57,640 nt of DNA from a virus (IMGVR_UViG_3300035703_000108:1-57640), one strand, 5' to 3'. Positions 24,859 through 33,640 are shown, numbered from the stretch's first letter. Program-made: numbers and translations. The notes: generated by a model from the sequence alone, not told the origin.

Positions 24859-25470
24859 TCACACCTTTCCATGCTTTGCTAGGTATGCTTTGGCCGCGTC
24901 GATCAGGCCCGGATTGTCGCCGAAAAGCCCAAGTGCGCGGTTGCAGTTTGAGCACAGCAGCGCGCGAACAACACCGGTGTCGTGGTCGTGATCGACGGCA
25001 AGGTCTCGTATCTTCCCCGAAGCTTTATCCGGTGCGCGCTCTGGCTGCGCGCAGACGGCGCACACGCCGCCCTGATCGTGCAGCATCTCCTGATAGCGCG
25101 CAGCGTCGATCCCAGAGGACTGCCACTTGCGCTGCTTGGCGTAGTGCGCGTGGCACAGACCCTTGGCGTAGAGGTGGTTGTCGCAGGTCTCGATCATGCA
25201 CGGTTTCGGCGGCGTCTTGCGGTTGCGGTAACGCGTGTGGCCGTGGCGGAGCAGACGCTGGTAGTGCGTCTTGCACAACCCCTTCGCCTTCACGGGTTCA
25301 GAGCAGCCGTCCTCAGTACATTCGGGCAACTTGTCGCGGACGCGAACCTTGATCAGCCCCGAGGGCACGACGCCCCGCTTGAACTGGGTGTAGTGCGTTT
25401 GGCAGTAGCCCCGCGCCTTATGGGGTCTGCCGCAGTCTGCGATGGTGCAGACGGTATGCTCTCTGCGCAT
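24859..25470 (-). CDS. Endonuclease VII-like HNH endonuclease with three zinc-finger-like repeats (203 aa)
   Basis: Three repeats of the type C-x(4-5)-C-x(3-6)-[AK]-[KR]-G-[YL]-C-x2-H-Y (about 8-27, 51-70, 91-110) precede a C-terminal endonuclease VII domain. In that domain CAVCAQPE, DLAVDHDHDTGVVRALLC and CSNCNRALGLFGD hold the zinc Cys pairs and the catalytic DHDH. It lies between the capsid gene and a decoration gene, directly after a terminator whose 3' arm contains the AAGGAG ribosome-binding site. It may be a homing-type insertion or a Holliday-junction nuclease used for packaging; the zinc repeats favour a site-specific mobile gene. Confidence 0.8.
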   Translation of the reverse strand: MRREHTVCTIADCGRPHKARGYCQTHYTQFKRGVVPSGLIKVRVRDKLPECTEDGCSEPVKAKGLCKTHYQRLLRHGHTRYRNRKTPPKPCMIETCDNHLYAKGLCHAHYAKQRKWQSSGIDAARYQEMLHDQGGVCAVCAQPERAPDKASGKIRDLAVDHDHDTGVVRALLCSNCNRALGLFGDNPGLIDAAKAYLAKHGKV

Positions 25471-25521
25471 AAAAAAAAGCTCCTTCCGATGTTAGGTTTG
25501 TAGCCTAATACCGGAAGGAGC
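25471..25521 (-). terminator. Rho-independent terminator after major capsid gene, overlapping RBS of next gene
   Basis: On the minus strand a 10-bp perfect stem (25512-25521 / 25479-25488, arms GCTCCTTCCG and CGGAAGGAGC), with an inner TTAGG/CCTAA stem, is followed by eight T. The eight T touch the ATG of the endonuclease gene, and the AAGGAG in the 3' arm is the only visible ribosome-binding site of that gene. Confidence 0.85.
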
Positions 25522-25562
25522 CAATTTCAAGTCAATTAAAATCGTTAGATTTTAGTGACTTA

Positions 25563-26477
25563 TTAGATACCAGCGGTACCGTAGACGCCACGGGGGTCGG
25601 TCCATCCGAACGCATAGCGTTCGGTGGCCTTGTAGCGCATGCTGTCGGTTTCGAAGTCACCTTCCATCGACTTCTCAAGGCCGCGACGCATCGCGAGCTT
25701 GAGGCCTTCCGGTGCGTCGGTCTGCACCCACCAAGCGGTGGTCGAGGTGATACGCGACAGGTTGGCTTGGCCGTCCGACAAAAGTCCCATGGAATTCACA
25801 GGGTTGATGTCATTGTTGGCGGTGCCAGCACGCAGCGACGACTTGAGCAGGACTTCCGCTTGGAAGACGTTGCTCGGGCCGGTGACGATCTTCTTCGGCG
25901 TGAGCCGGATGCGCTTGCCGTTGTTGTCAACAGCGTTGCGGATCTGGATCAGGATCTGCTCGAGCGAGGTCTGCGACAGGTTGGCTGCCGTGGAGAGCTG
26001 GTTCGAGAAGGTGCCGGTTGCGATCGGGTGGGCCGTGTTGACCAGCGACACGCCGTCGCCGCCCGCAAACGCGCTGTTGAAGGCACGGTTGAGGATGTTC
26101 GCACCAAGGGTTTCCTTGGTTTCGATCAGCGACTGAGCGAGGTGACGCGCGTAGGTCTGGCCGATGCGGATGTGGTCACCATCTTCGACCAGAACCTTCG
26201 TCAGAGCGAAGGCAAGGCCGTAGACGCGGTAGACGTAACGCTGAATGAACAGCACGCCGCCCGACTGGTAGGTGACCGGCATGCCGTCCGGCAGTTCCGG
26301 TGCGGCACCGAAGCCGAACAGCACAGGCTCTTCGTGGTAGTTCCGGGGAATACCCTTGAACTCCTTGAAGACCTGCGACCACTCGTCGGCGCGTTGGTCA
26401 TAGATGCCGTTGAACTCTTCGTTCAGGATCGGCTCAACGATGGAGCGGAAATCAGTACTCCGCATTGGGGTAGCCAT
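25563..26477 (-). CDS. Major capsid protein, Mu gpT/HK97-fold type (304 aa)
   Basis: The N-terminal helix (MRSTDFRSIVEPILNEEFNG), then the E-loop-like and P-domain patterns with TKVLVEDGDH, ANILNRAFNSAFAGGDGVSL and NTAHPIATGTFSNQ, match the Mu gpT-like major head subunit family with the HK97 fold. Length is usual. It lies between two decoration/head proteins and is followed by a strong terminator, as expected for a highly expressed gene. No protease domain is fused. Confidence 0.85.
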   Translation of the reverse strand: MATPMRSTDFRSIVEPILNEEFNGIYDQRADEWSQVFKEFKGIPRNYHEEPVLFGFGAAPELPDGMPVTYQSGGVLFIQRYVYRVYGLAFALTKVLVEDGDHIRIGQTYARHLAQSLIETKETLGANILNRAFNSAFAGGDGVSLVNTAHPIATGTFSNQLSTAANLSQTSLEQILIQIRNAVDNNGKRIRLTPKKIVTGPSNVFQAEVLLKSSLRAGTANNDINPVNSMGLLSDGQANLSRITSTTAWWVQTDAPEGLKLAMRRGLEKSMEGDFETDSMRYKATERYAFGWTDPRGVYGTAGI

Positions 26478-26491
26478 AGTTCAAGCCCTCC

Positions 26492-27052
26492 TTAGTAAGC
26501 GGCGCGGTCGGCGACGTTCTGGTGCTCAGCAACCTGAACTTCGACGATGGTGAAGTTGTCACCGGCGAAATTGTCCGGCCCCGAAGCAATGCCGACAATC
26601 CGCAGAGCGGCGTTGCCAGTGTTGGTCAGGGTGGCGGTGTCGAGCATCAGAGCCGACAGACCGGTGACGGTCGAGCCTGCGGTGATGGTCGTGTAGTCCG
26701 CCTGCGAACCGATGTCGGTCACCGCGATCGGGCCATTCGCCTGAATTTCGTAGACGATGGTCGGGTCGAGAGTGACGTAGGCGACGATGTCGGTGGCTGC
26801 GAGTGATGCAGTCCACTTGTTGCTCACGCGACGACGACCGTCGGTATCGGTGAACTCGACGCCTTGGAACGTACCGATGAAGCGGTCGCCGATGGCGGCA
26901 GCTTCGATGGTGCCGTTCGCGCCGATCTTAACCGGCTGGCTTTGGAGAATGTTGGCCGAATAGCCCGAAGCGATCGAGTAGGCGGTGGGCCGGAGCGCAC
27001 CACTTGGCGAAAACGCGGGACGAAGGCCAAACGGCTGAGAAGTCGTAGACAT
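26492..27052 (-). CDS. Head-associated beta protein (186 aa)
   Basis: Starts MSTTSQPFGLRPAFSPSGALRP, followed by repeated beta segments (GDRFIGTFQGVEFTDTDGRR). This resembles proteins immediately upstream of major capsid genes in environmental podovirus-like phages. Translated 14 bases before the capsid gene. Probable decoration or minor head protein. Confidence 0.55.
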   Translation of the reverse strand: MSTTSQPFGLRPAFSPSGALRPTAYSIASGYSANILQSQPVKIGANGTIEAAAIGDRFIGTFQGVEFTDTDGRRRVSNKWTASLAATDIVAYVTLDPTIVYEIQANGPIAVTDIGSQADYTTITAGSTVTGLSALMLDTATLTNTGNAALRIVGIASGPDNFAGDNFTIVEVQVAEHQNVADRAAY

Positions 27053-27088
27053 AGCCTGTTACCTCATGTTTGGTTGCGAGACCCGAGC

Positions 27089-27643
27089 CTAGGTGAAAAT
27101 ACCACGGCGCGGGTTGTTATCACGCATCTCCGACAGGCCGTCGCCTTCGTACATCGTGCTCCCAGCTCTCTCGGCCTGCTCGCGGATGCTATCCGCGACT
27201 TCGGCGAGTTTGTCCTCTTCGCGCAACGGAGCGTTGTGGTGAGCTTCCTGCATGAACTTCTCGTAGAGGCTCTGTGGCAGCTTAAACGCAAGCATCTCGT
27301 TGACGCCAATGAAGCCGGTGTATTCACCCGTCTTCACCGAGGCATACTCCATACCCGGCACCTCTTGCGGTTTCACAGGCTCGTAGCCGAGCTGCATACG
27401 CCGATGGATAGGATCGCGCGGGTTGGTAGTTGTGAGCCAGCACACGTGAAAGCCCGGGATGTCCGGCAAATCAGGGAGTGCGTCGTTAAACAACTGGTTA
27501 CGGAACATCTCGAGCCGGTCGTCTTCACTCACCTCGCGGTTCTCTGTGACCTCACGGTCCTGAGAGCGGCGGGTGTCGCGGCGACCGACAACGTCGAAAT
27601 CCGCATCCTTCTTCAAGCGGCTGTCTTCAGTGCTATTTGTCAT
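27089..27643 (-). CDS. Head-assembly associated protein of unknown function (184 aa)
   Basis: A charged N-terminus (DSRLKKDADFDVVGRRD) is followed by a conserved-looking core with GFHVCWLTTTNPRDPIHRRM and GYEPVKPQEVPGMEY, and a helical C-terminus. Lies between the scaffold-like gene and the 186-aa head gene. I know similar proteins only as head-region hypotheticals. It may interact with the scaffold or capsid. Confidence 0.5.
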   Translation of the reverse strand: MTNSTEDSRLKKDADFDVVGRRDTRRSQDREVTENREVSEDDRLEMFRNQLFNDALPDLPDIPGFHVCWLTTTNPRDPIHRRMQLGYEPVKPQEVPGMEYASVKTGEYTGFIGVNEMLAFKLPQSLYEKFMQEAHHNAPLREEDKLAEVADSIREQAERAGSTMYEGDGLSEMRDNNPRRGIFT

Positions 27644-27659
27644 GGTGTCTCACTCCTTC

Positions 27660-28586
27660 TTAGCGAGCCGAACCGGTGTCGTAAGCCTGATAAGCCCGAA
27701 GCATACGATTGCGTTTTTCAACGTCATCCCATGCTCCAGCCTCTATCATAGCTTGCTTCCGTTCGGGTGTCACGTAAATTTCTTTCTTGGTGCTGACGGG
27801 GGCGTGCTCACGCGTCCGGCCAGTGGGCGGTGCCTTGCGCTTTGGCTTGGCGGCGACGGCTTCCTCACCGTCCCCGATGGCCTCAGCGACACGGGCGGTC
27901 AGCTCCTCCCAGTAGTCCCGCGACGCAGGGTCGTAGCCCTCAGCCGCCAGCTCGTTGTCGATGGCCTTGGTCACCGCGCTGTCGCGGTCACGGCCCGTCG
28001 GGTCGTACCACGGGTTGGCGTCCATCCACTGCTTGGCGAAGCTGACCACGTTCGGGTCAACCTGCGGCTGCGTGGCCTGCTTGCGCTGGGCCTCGAACTG
28101 CTGCGCGGCAGCGTTGAGCTGGTACGCCTCGTCCTTGGCCTGATCGCGGATGCGCATCGCTGCGACGACGTCCTCGCCGTTACCGGCCTCGGTCGCCTTG
28201 GCGATGATCATCTCGGCCTGCTGGATCTCGCGCTGCTTGGCGGCGATGCGCTGTTGCAGTGTCTGAGCGTTGGCGTCCTGCGTGTGCCCCTCGATGTTGG
28301 CGAGGCGTTGCAGCATCTCCGCGTTCTGCCGCTCGAGCAACTGGATCTTCCGCTCGGCGGCTTCCTTGGCCCGGCGCTGCATGTCGCGGCGCTTCTTGCG
28401 GCGATCGCGGTTGGACTTCGAGCCCGACGTAATGTCGTCCTCGCTGTCATCCTCGCTGTCGGCGAGACGTTCGTCCTCGCCATCATCATCGTCGCTGTCA
28501 TCGGCCTCGTCGGTGTCGGCCTCAATCGGCTCCTCGACGGGGATCAGCTCTTCTTCGTCAGTCTCAGTAATCTTGTTGTCGGTCAT
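27660..28586 (-). CDS. Probable scaffolding protein (308 aa)
   Basis: A very acidic N-terminal third (Asp/Glu runs in residues 5-55) is followed by a basic patch (SNRDRRKKRRDMQRRAKEAA), then a long coiled coil (about 75-170) and a mixed C-terminus. This charge layout, helical content and position just before the capsid cluster fit phage scaffolding proteins. A conserved WMDANPWYDPTGRDRDSAVT block lies near 195. No protease domain is seen. Confidence 0.65.
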   Translation of the reverse strand: MTDNKITETDEEELIPVEEPIEADTDEADDSDDDDGEDERLADSEDDSEDDITSGSKSNRDRRKKRRDMQRRAKEAAERKIQLLERQNAEMLQRLANIEGHTQDANAQTLQQRIAAKQREIQQAEMIIAKATEAGNGEDVVAAMRIRDQAKDEAYQLNAAAQQFEAQRKQATQPQVDPNVVSFAKQWMDANPWYDPTGRDRDSAVTKAIDNELAAEGYDPASRDYWEELTARVAEAIGDGEEAVAAKPKRKAPPTGRTREHAPVSTKKEIYVTPERKQAMIEAGAWDDVEKRNRMLRAYQAYDTGSAR

Positions 28587-28614
28587 GACCAGCTCCCTTT
28601 TGTAGCTTTATCGA

Positions 28615-29043
28615 TCAGATGAAGGCTTTGATGGTGAGCGGGTCGCCCGTCACCTTGCCTACCAGATCGAGGTCGTTGAAAATTACAAGTAGGGCTTCGT
28701 CTTCCCCGCTTGCGGTTTTGACAGTCCAACGGTCGCCGCCGTACTTGGGCACGCGCACGAATTCACCCGGCTCGCACCAGCTTCCTTCGGGCCACGGTTC
28801 CATGGTCGTGCGGTTCTTGAAGGCCAACTCGCCGACCGCCACCACTTTGGCGATCTGCGTGTTCCACGCGTCTGTCTCGCGTGTCTCCGTGGTCAGGATG
28901 ATCCCGCCCTTGGTCTTGTTCTTCGGCGTGCGGATCTGCACCAGCACACGGCTGCCGAAGGGGTGGATACCCGGATCGCAAGGCGGGAACGCCTCGTCGA
29001 TGTCGGCGTAGCCGAATTCTACTTTGTTCGCGAGTTCCTGCAT
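28615..29043 (-). CDS. GroES-like co-chaperonin (142 aa)
   Basis: The core matches the chaperonin-10 fold: PFGSRVLVQIRTPKNKTKGG followed by a mobile-loop-like segment, IAKVVAVGELAFKN, and YGGDRWTVK with a final beta strand. It is longer than bacterial GroES by an N-terminal extension of about 25 residues. Phage co-chaperonins (T4 gp31 type) replace GroES on host GroEL so the large capsid protein can fold. Its place directly upstream of the scaffold and capsid genes supports this. Confidence 0.75.
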   Translation of the reverse strand: MQELANKVEFGYADIDEAFPPCDPGIHPFGSRVLVQIRTPKNKTKGGIILTTETRETDAWNTQIAKVVAVGELAFKNRTTMEPWPEGSWCEPGEFVRVPKYGGDRWTVKTASGEDEALLVIFNDLDLVGKVTGDPLTIKAFI

Positions 29044-29065
29044 CAGTCGCTCCTATTTTGCAGGG

Positions 29066-29260
29066 TTAGAGGTTGAAGTCCTTCCGCTCTTTCTCGTCGA
29101 TGAGTTCAAGCAGAACGGTCTTCGCCCGTTCTAGGCCAGCGTGTATCCCGACGGCCCGCCCGTAGGCGAACGCGTCGCGACCGGCTGGCTTCTCCATCGC
29201 CTCACGAGCAAGCTGCGCCTGCTCTGCCTCCAGACGTTGGAGAAACCATTCGATCTTCAC
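29066..29260 (-). CDS. Small helical protein (64 aa)
   Basis: GTG start overlapping the TGA of the previous gene. A single helical protein rich in Leu, Glu, Ala and Arg, with GRDAFAYGRAVGIHAGLERA in the middle. It resembles small helical phage proteins found near capsid genes. Function unknown. Confidence 0.5.
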   Translation of the reverse strand: MKIEWFLQRLEAEQAQLAREAMEKPAGRDAFAYGRAVGIHAGLERAKTVLLELIDEKERKDFNL

Positions 29261-29394
29261 GCAGGGGTCTTCTTGCCGCTGACTTCAACCTTGGGCTTGT
29301 GGCCCATCTTCATCAGCTTGTGCATGTTGGTGTTCTGTGCGGTCATCTTGGGCACACCGCCCTTGGACAGCGAGGCATCGTTCTTGTGCTTCAT
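29257..29394 (-). CDS. Small basic protein (45 aa)
   Basis: Begins MKHKNDASLSKGGVPKMTAQ and ends VEVSGKKTPA; Lys- and Met-rich, no membrane segment. The ATG is preceded by GAAGGAGTGAAGACC. It is placed between the Acb2-like gene and the 64-aa gene with short overlaps. Small Lys-rich proteins of this kind are frequent in phage head regions. Function unknown. Confidence 0.5.
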   Translation of the reverse strand: MKHKNDASLSKGGVPKMTAQNTNMHKLMKMGHKPKVEVSGKKTPA

Positions 29395-29399
29395 GGTCT

Positions 29400-29621
29400 T
29401 CACTCCTTCCACGTAATGGCCTTGACGGCCCACATCTGCGCAGTCTGCGCTTCGGTTATAGCCACGGAGGCCATGCGCTTAACTTCTGGTCTGGGATCGC
29501 TTTCGCGGAGCGCAGCCATCTGGTCGATCACGTCTGCAAACATCTGTTTGCAGTGCGCGACTTCGTCGTCTCCGCTGGGATTAAAGCTGAGGCCCACGGC
29601 CTTCTGCCCGTACGTAAGCAT
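29400..29621 (-). CDS. Acb2-like (Acb2/Tad1 hairpin family) protein, candidate anti-CBASS (73 aa)
   Basis: The sequence has the N-terminal GLSFNPSGDDEV turn, a helix (KQMFADVIDQMAALR), then a second helix RMASVAITEAQTAQMWAVKA ending ITWKE. The FNPSGD...(A)IT...A-MWAVKA-TW pattern belongs to a small phage family (DUF7681 in older naming). To my knowledge it shares its helical hairpin with Acb2, which sequesters cyclic nucleotides and blocks CBASS and related signalling. Length fits (about 70-95 aa). It lies directly after the portal gene in the late operon. Nucleotide binding here is inference. Confidence 0.6.
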   Translation of the reverse strand: MLTYGQKAVGLSFNPSGDDEVAHCKQMFADVIDQMAALRESDPRPEVKRMASVAITEAQTAQMWAVKAITWKE

Positions 29622-29633
29622 GTGTCTGTCTCC

Positions 29634-32180
29634 TTATGGGTTGGGGTTGATGCCCGTGCCGGTGGACACGGCTACGCGCTCCCCGGACGCGATCTCGGCG
29701 GCGGCCAGTTCCATGGCCGTGCGGTTGTCGTCGGTGTTCATGGCGATGCGCGCTTGCAGTTCGGCGGCCTTGCGGGCGTCCTCGGCCTGCTGCTTCTGCA
29801 CCTCCATCTGCACGCGGACCTGCATCTCCTGCGCATCCTGCTGGAGCTTGGCGGCCTCGAGCTGCATGTCGGCCTGCGTCTGCTGCTGGTCGATCTGAAG
29901 CTTGGCCTGCTCCATCTGCGCGTCCTGCTGCATCTGCTGCGTCTGAAGCTGAAGCTTCTGGCCCTCGATGGCGAGACGCGGATCTTGCATCTGCTGCGGC
30001 TGCATCGACTGGAGGAGCTGCTGCGCCTGCTGGATCACCGGCGGCAGCGCGTCGAAGACCGCAGCACCCTGCTCGATGACCATGGTCGATGCCTCGGCCA
30101 GCATCTGGTCGAGGGCACGGCGTGCGTCGTTGTCCTTGCCGATCTCCTTCATGGCCTCGGCCACGTCCTCGCCCAGCGCCTCGCTGGCGATGCGCACGGT
30201 CGCGGCGACGTACCACAGGGTGACGTGCTCCTTGAGGTGGTTCAGCATCACCGGCAGGTAGGCCGGTGCGATCATCGGGTTCATACCGAAGGCGGGCGAC
30301 GTCATGTACGCGAGGTGCGTCTTGAGGTGCGCGATGTGATCCTGCTCTGGGAAGGCCGTGATCGGGCGCCCGAGCGATGCGGCTGCGTTCTCGTTCACCG
30401 CGTTCTGCTCGCGCGGCTCGACGGGCGGGTTGAGCAGCTCCTTGGCGTTGGGCACCTTGAGCGTATCAAGCAGACGCTCCTCGACCTTGCGCAGGTTGTA
30501 GAGCTGCGGCAGCGCGGCGGCGCGCTGGGCCACGGCCTGCACCTGCGCGTAGCGTTGCGCCTCGCTGAAGATGTTCGGGTCGCTGACCGGCACGACGTCG
30601 AGCACACCGTCGAAGTCACTGCGCCGCGCGAGCATCTCGCCCGCCTCCTCGGCCAGCACCTCGTCGTCGAGGTACATACCGTTGAGCCGGTCGAGGACGC
30701 GCAGCATACGCGCCATCGCGTCGTGCATACGTGCGTGAATTGACGAGTAGACGACCGCGCCCTGCTCAAGCTTGGCGAGGGTGGTGCCGACCGGTGCGTT
30801 GGGGTTGCCGTCGGCGATGTCTTCCATCGACGTGCGCACGACGCCCTTGCCCGCTTCCACGAGGAAGCCGAGCAGGCTGAACAGCACGGGGCTGGGCGGG
30901 TTGTACGGCAGGGGCATCGCCAGCTTGCGCACGTCATCGACGTTCAGGCCGCCTTCGATCTCCTCGACCTGCCCCGGCTGGATGGTCAGCGACTGGCCGC
31001 CAGCCGTGCCGCCCTTGAGCTTGAGCATGGTCTGGCTGTTGCTGATGTGCGCCGCGTCGAGCAGAGCGCGCAGAGCGCCGGTGGCCGCGCCGCTCAGGCC
31101 GCCGATCATGTGCGGCAGGCCGATGGGGTAAGCGCCGCGCCACGGGATGAAGGGGAACTCGACGAACCATTGCAGCTCTTCGAGGCTGTCGTCGTCCTCT
31201 TCCCAGTTGCGATAAATCGCAAGTACCTTGCTGGACGACTTGTCGATCGAGACGATGTACGGCGCCGCGCCGGTGTCCTCTACGTCGGCAATGACGTAGG
31301 TTTCGAAGACGATGCGCAGGCCGTCTTCGTTGTAGCTGGTCGCGTCGCGGCCTTCGATCTTGTCGTTCGCCTGACCGGCGACAGACTGCTCCGGCTCCAT
31401 GCTCACCGGCGCGAGGTCCACGTCGCGATACATGCCAGATTTTACACGTTCCTCGTAGTCGAGCTGCGTGAGGTACTGCACGTGCGTCTTGCGCTGCGCG
31501 GTGTAGAAGTTGGTCGCCGCGAAGGGCAGGTACATGTCGTCGATCGGCACGAACAGGAACGACGGGCGGTTGCGCCGCTCGTCCCAGCCCAGCTTCATGA
31601 ACTGCGCGCCGCCCAGCGGCACCTGCGTCATGAGCTGCTCCAGCTCCGCACGCACCTCGGGGCACTGCACGGTCATCTGCCAGTTCAGCAGCTCGGTCTT
31701 GCGCTTGGCCTTGTCGATCTTCTCGGCGGTCTGCTCGCCAGCGATGTTGTCCTTGGCCGGGCCGCCGGTGGGGAAGATCTCCTTCATCGACCGTGCGGCG
31801 AAGTCCACGCAGGCTTCGGTCAGCAGCGGGTGCACCACCTTCGACGCGCCTTGGAAGTCCGCGCCGCCGGGGGCGTCGTCGCCCAGACCTGTGCGGCGGA
31901 TGCCTTCCTCGTACTGCTCGTCGCGCTTCTTGCGCGCTTCCTTGTCCTTGCTGATCAGTTCGAGCATGCGGCTGGCTAGTTTCGCCAGATCCGGCTCGGG
32001 CATGGTCTCGGCGAGGTTGGCGTAGAAGTCGCCGGTGCCGTCGGGCAGCAGGTCGCTGTCGTCGTCGAGCGTGACGATCGCGCCGCCGTCCTCGGTGTCC
32101 TCGACGCTGTCATCGAGCACGTCAACGGCAATCATCTCGCCTTCGGGCAGCTCGTCTTCGTCCATCTGCATGTCCTTCAC
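29634..32180 (-). CDS. Portal protein (848 aa)
   Basis: The GTG start overlaps the terminase stop (GTGA). A helical and beta core (residues about 70-640) includes GADFQGASKVVHPLLTEACV, LGGAQFMKLGWDERRNRPSF and the wing/stem region GLPHMIGGLSGAATGALRAL. The C-terminal 140 residues form a Gln/Met/Ala-rich coiled coil typical of portal barrels. Large portals of this type serve short-tailed phages; the protein forms the dodecameric DNA entry ring. Adjacent terminase genes confirm this. Confidence 0.85.
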   Translation of the reverse strand: MKDMQMDEDELPEGEMIAVDVLDDSVEDTEDGGAIVTLDDDSDLLPDGTGDFYANLAETMPEPDLAKLASRMLELISKDKEARKKRDEQYEEGIRRTGLGDDAPGGADFQGASKVVHPLLTEACVDFAARSMKEIFPTGGPAKDNIAGEQTAEKIDKAKRKTELLNWQMTVQCPEVRAELEQLMTQVPLGGAQFMKLGWDERRNRPSFLFVPIDDMYLPFAATNFYTAQRKTHVQYLTQLDYEERVKSGMYRDVDLAPVSMEPEQSVAGQANDKIEGRDATSYNEDGLRIVFETYVIADVEDTGAAPYIVSIDKSSSKVLAIYRNWEEDDDSLEELQWFVEFPFIPWRGAYPIGLPHMIGGLSGAATGALRALLDAAHISNSQTMLKLKGGTAGGQSLTIQPGQVEEIEGGLNVDDVRKLAMPLPYNPPSPVLFSLLGFLVEAGKGVVRTSMEDIADGNPNAPVGTTLAKLEQGAVVYSSIHARMHDAMARMLRVLDRLNGMYLDDEVLAEEAGEMLARRSDFDGVLDVVPVSDPNIFSEAQRYAQVQAVAQRAAALPQLYNLRKVEERLLDTLKVPNAKELLNPPVEPREQNAVNENAAASLGRPITAFPEQDHIAHLKTHLAYMTSPAFGMNPMIAPAYLPVMLNHLKEHVTLWYVAATVRIASEALGEDVAEAMKEIGKDNDARRALDQMLAEASTMVIEQGAAVFDALPPVIQQAQQLLQSMQPQQMQDPRLAIEGQKLQLQTQQMQQDAQMEQAKLQIDQQQTQADMQLEAAKLQQDAQEMQVRVQMEVQKQQAEDARKAAELQARIAMNTDDNRTAMELAAAEIASGERVAVSTGTGINPNP

Positions 32181-33640
32181 GCGGCGTAGGGGTTAGCTAC
32201 GACTTTTGGCGGCGGGCGATCACCAGCCGCAGGTTTCTTGTCTTTTAGCACCGACACCAGCCCCTTGTCTACGCACAGCCTGACGCACTGCGTCATCGCG
32301 TCCACGTAGTCGTCGTGCTTGATGCTGCCGGGGCCGGTGAACGCGCAGAGCTGCGCCAGCATCGGCTCGACCCACGTGCGCGGCCTGCCGGGGTGCTTGT
32401 CGCTCTCAGGCAGCCAGACGCGCTTGCGGGCGAAGATGTGGCTGACCATGTGCAGGCGGCTCAGCTTGTCGGAGCGACCGGGGTTGTAGGCATAGGCGAG
32501 GATGCCCTCGCGCTCGAGCATCTGGCGCAGACTGATGCCACTGCCCTTGTCCTCGATCAGACACAGGTCGGGCTTGCGCCCTGACGTGCGCGGCTTGTCG
32601 CTGCCGAACATGGGCTTGATCAGCGCCACGTCCTGATCGTCGCCGTAGGCTACGTTCAGCTCGCGCTTCACGCGCTTGATCAGGTCGGGCATGCCCATCT
32701 GCTCCGACCAGCAGTCCAGCACGATGAGGTGCTTGTGCCCCTCGCGGTCGGTGAAGCTGCCCATCACGACGCACGCCGTGCTGTCGGGGTCGCCCTTCTT
32801 CTTGTCGTACGTCGCCTCGGTGAAGGCGGTGTCGAGCGACAGGACGATGAAGTCGAGGACGGGCAGCGGCTTCTTTGCGGGCCACATGCGGAAGTCGCTG
32901 CGCTTGACGATGCCGCTCTCTTCTGGATCGATCAGCTCGCCGTACAGCTCCTGCCTGCCGATCGTCGTGCCTTCGTACTGCTCGAGCTGCTTGAAGAACG
33001 CGTCGGGCAGGTTGGCCTTGTTGTCGAAGGTCGAGCCGCGCACGATCACGCGCTTGTCCTGCGGCTGGCTCAGCTTGCGGATCAGTTCCTTGGGCTTGGG
33101 CGTGGTGGTCCACAGCACCTGCGGATCTTTGCCGAGGCGCATGCCCATCATCGCCATGTCCCACGTGTCTTCGTCGTAGGCCCACGCCGCCAGCTCGTCG
33201 AACCAGCCGCGCGTGTGCTGCGGCCCGCGCAGACGTTCGGGCTTCTCGGCAGTGAAGCCGCGTATGGTGCTGACGCCGCCCACTATGTTGTGGATGCGGA
33301 TGAACAGGTCTGACTTGTTGTATTCTACCACCAGCTCGGGCGGCAGCACACTGAGGATGCCGCTCTCACCCTCGAAGCAGGTGAACTTGACGTCGCTGTA
33401 TGTGGGCGCGATCACGCAGCTATCGAAGCCGCTCGGGTCTTCGTAGGCTGCGCGCGTGATCCACTCCGCGCCGACGCGCGTCTTGCCGAAGCCGCGCCCG
33501 GCCAGATACCCGCACTCCGTCCAGTCGGTCTTGGGCACGATCTGGTTGGGGCGCGCGGTGTCCTGCCAACGCTGCTGCCAGCGCAGGTGCGTGCGTTGCT
33601 CGGGGCTGAGCTTTTCGAGGAGGGCGGCGACGTCGGTCAC
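32177..33640 (-). CDS. terL: Terminase large subunit (487 aa)
   Basis: The GTG start at 33640 (VTDVAALLEKLSPEQRTHLR) is taken because it begins four bases after the upstream stop; the longer reading from 33796 is compositionally unlike protein. The ATPase has Walker A in GYLAGRGFGKTRVGAEW (about 39-55) and Walker B RGWFDELAAW (about 140-149). The RNase H-like nuclease shows LSLDTAFTEATY (first Asp), LIEDKGSGISL and KHDDYVDAMTQ (final Asp pair). It cuts and translocates genomic DNA into the head through the portal encoded next. Confidence 0.9.
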   Translation of the reverse strand: MTDVAALLEKLSPEQRTHLRWQQRWQDTARPNQIVPKTDWTECGYLAGRGFGKTRVGAEWITRAAYEDPSGFDSCVIAPTYSDVKFTCFEGESGILSVLPPELVVEYNKSDLFIRIHNIVGGVSTIRGFTAEKPERLRGPQHTRGWFDELAAWAYDEDTWDMAMMGMRLGKDPQVLWTTTPKPKELIRKLSQPQDKRVIVRGSTFDNKANLPDAFFKQLEQYEGTTIGRQELYGELIDPEESGIVKRSDFRMWPAKKPLPVLDFIVLSLDTAFTEATYDKKKGDPDSTACVVMGSFTDREGHKHLIVLDCWSEQMGMPDLIKRVKRELNVAYGDDQDVALIKPMFGSDKPRTSGRKPDLCLIEDKGSGISLRQMLEREGILAYAYNPGRSDKLSRLHMVSHIFARKRVWLPESDKHPGRPRTWVEPMLAQLCAFTGPGSIKHDDYVDAMTQCVRLCVDKGLVSVLKDKKPAAGDRPPPKVVANPYAA

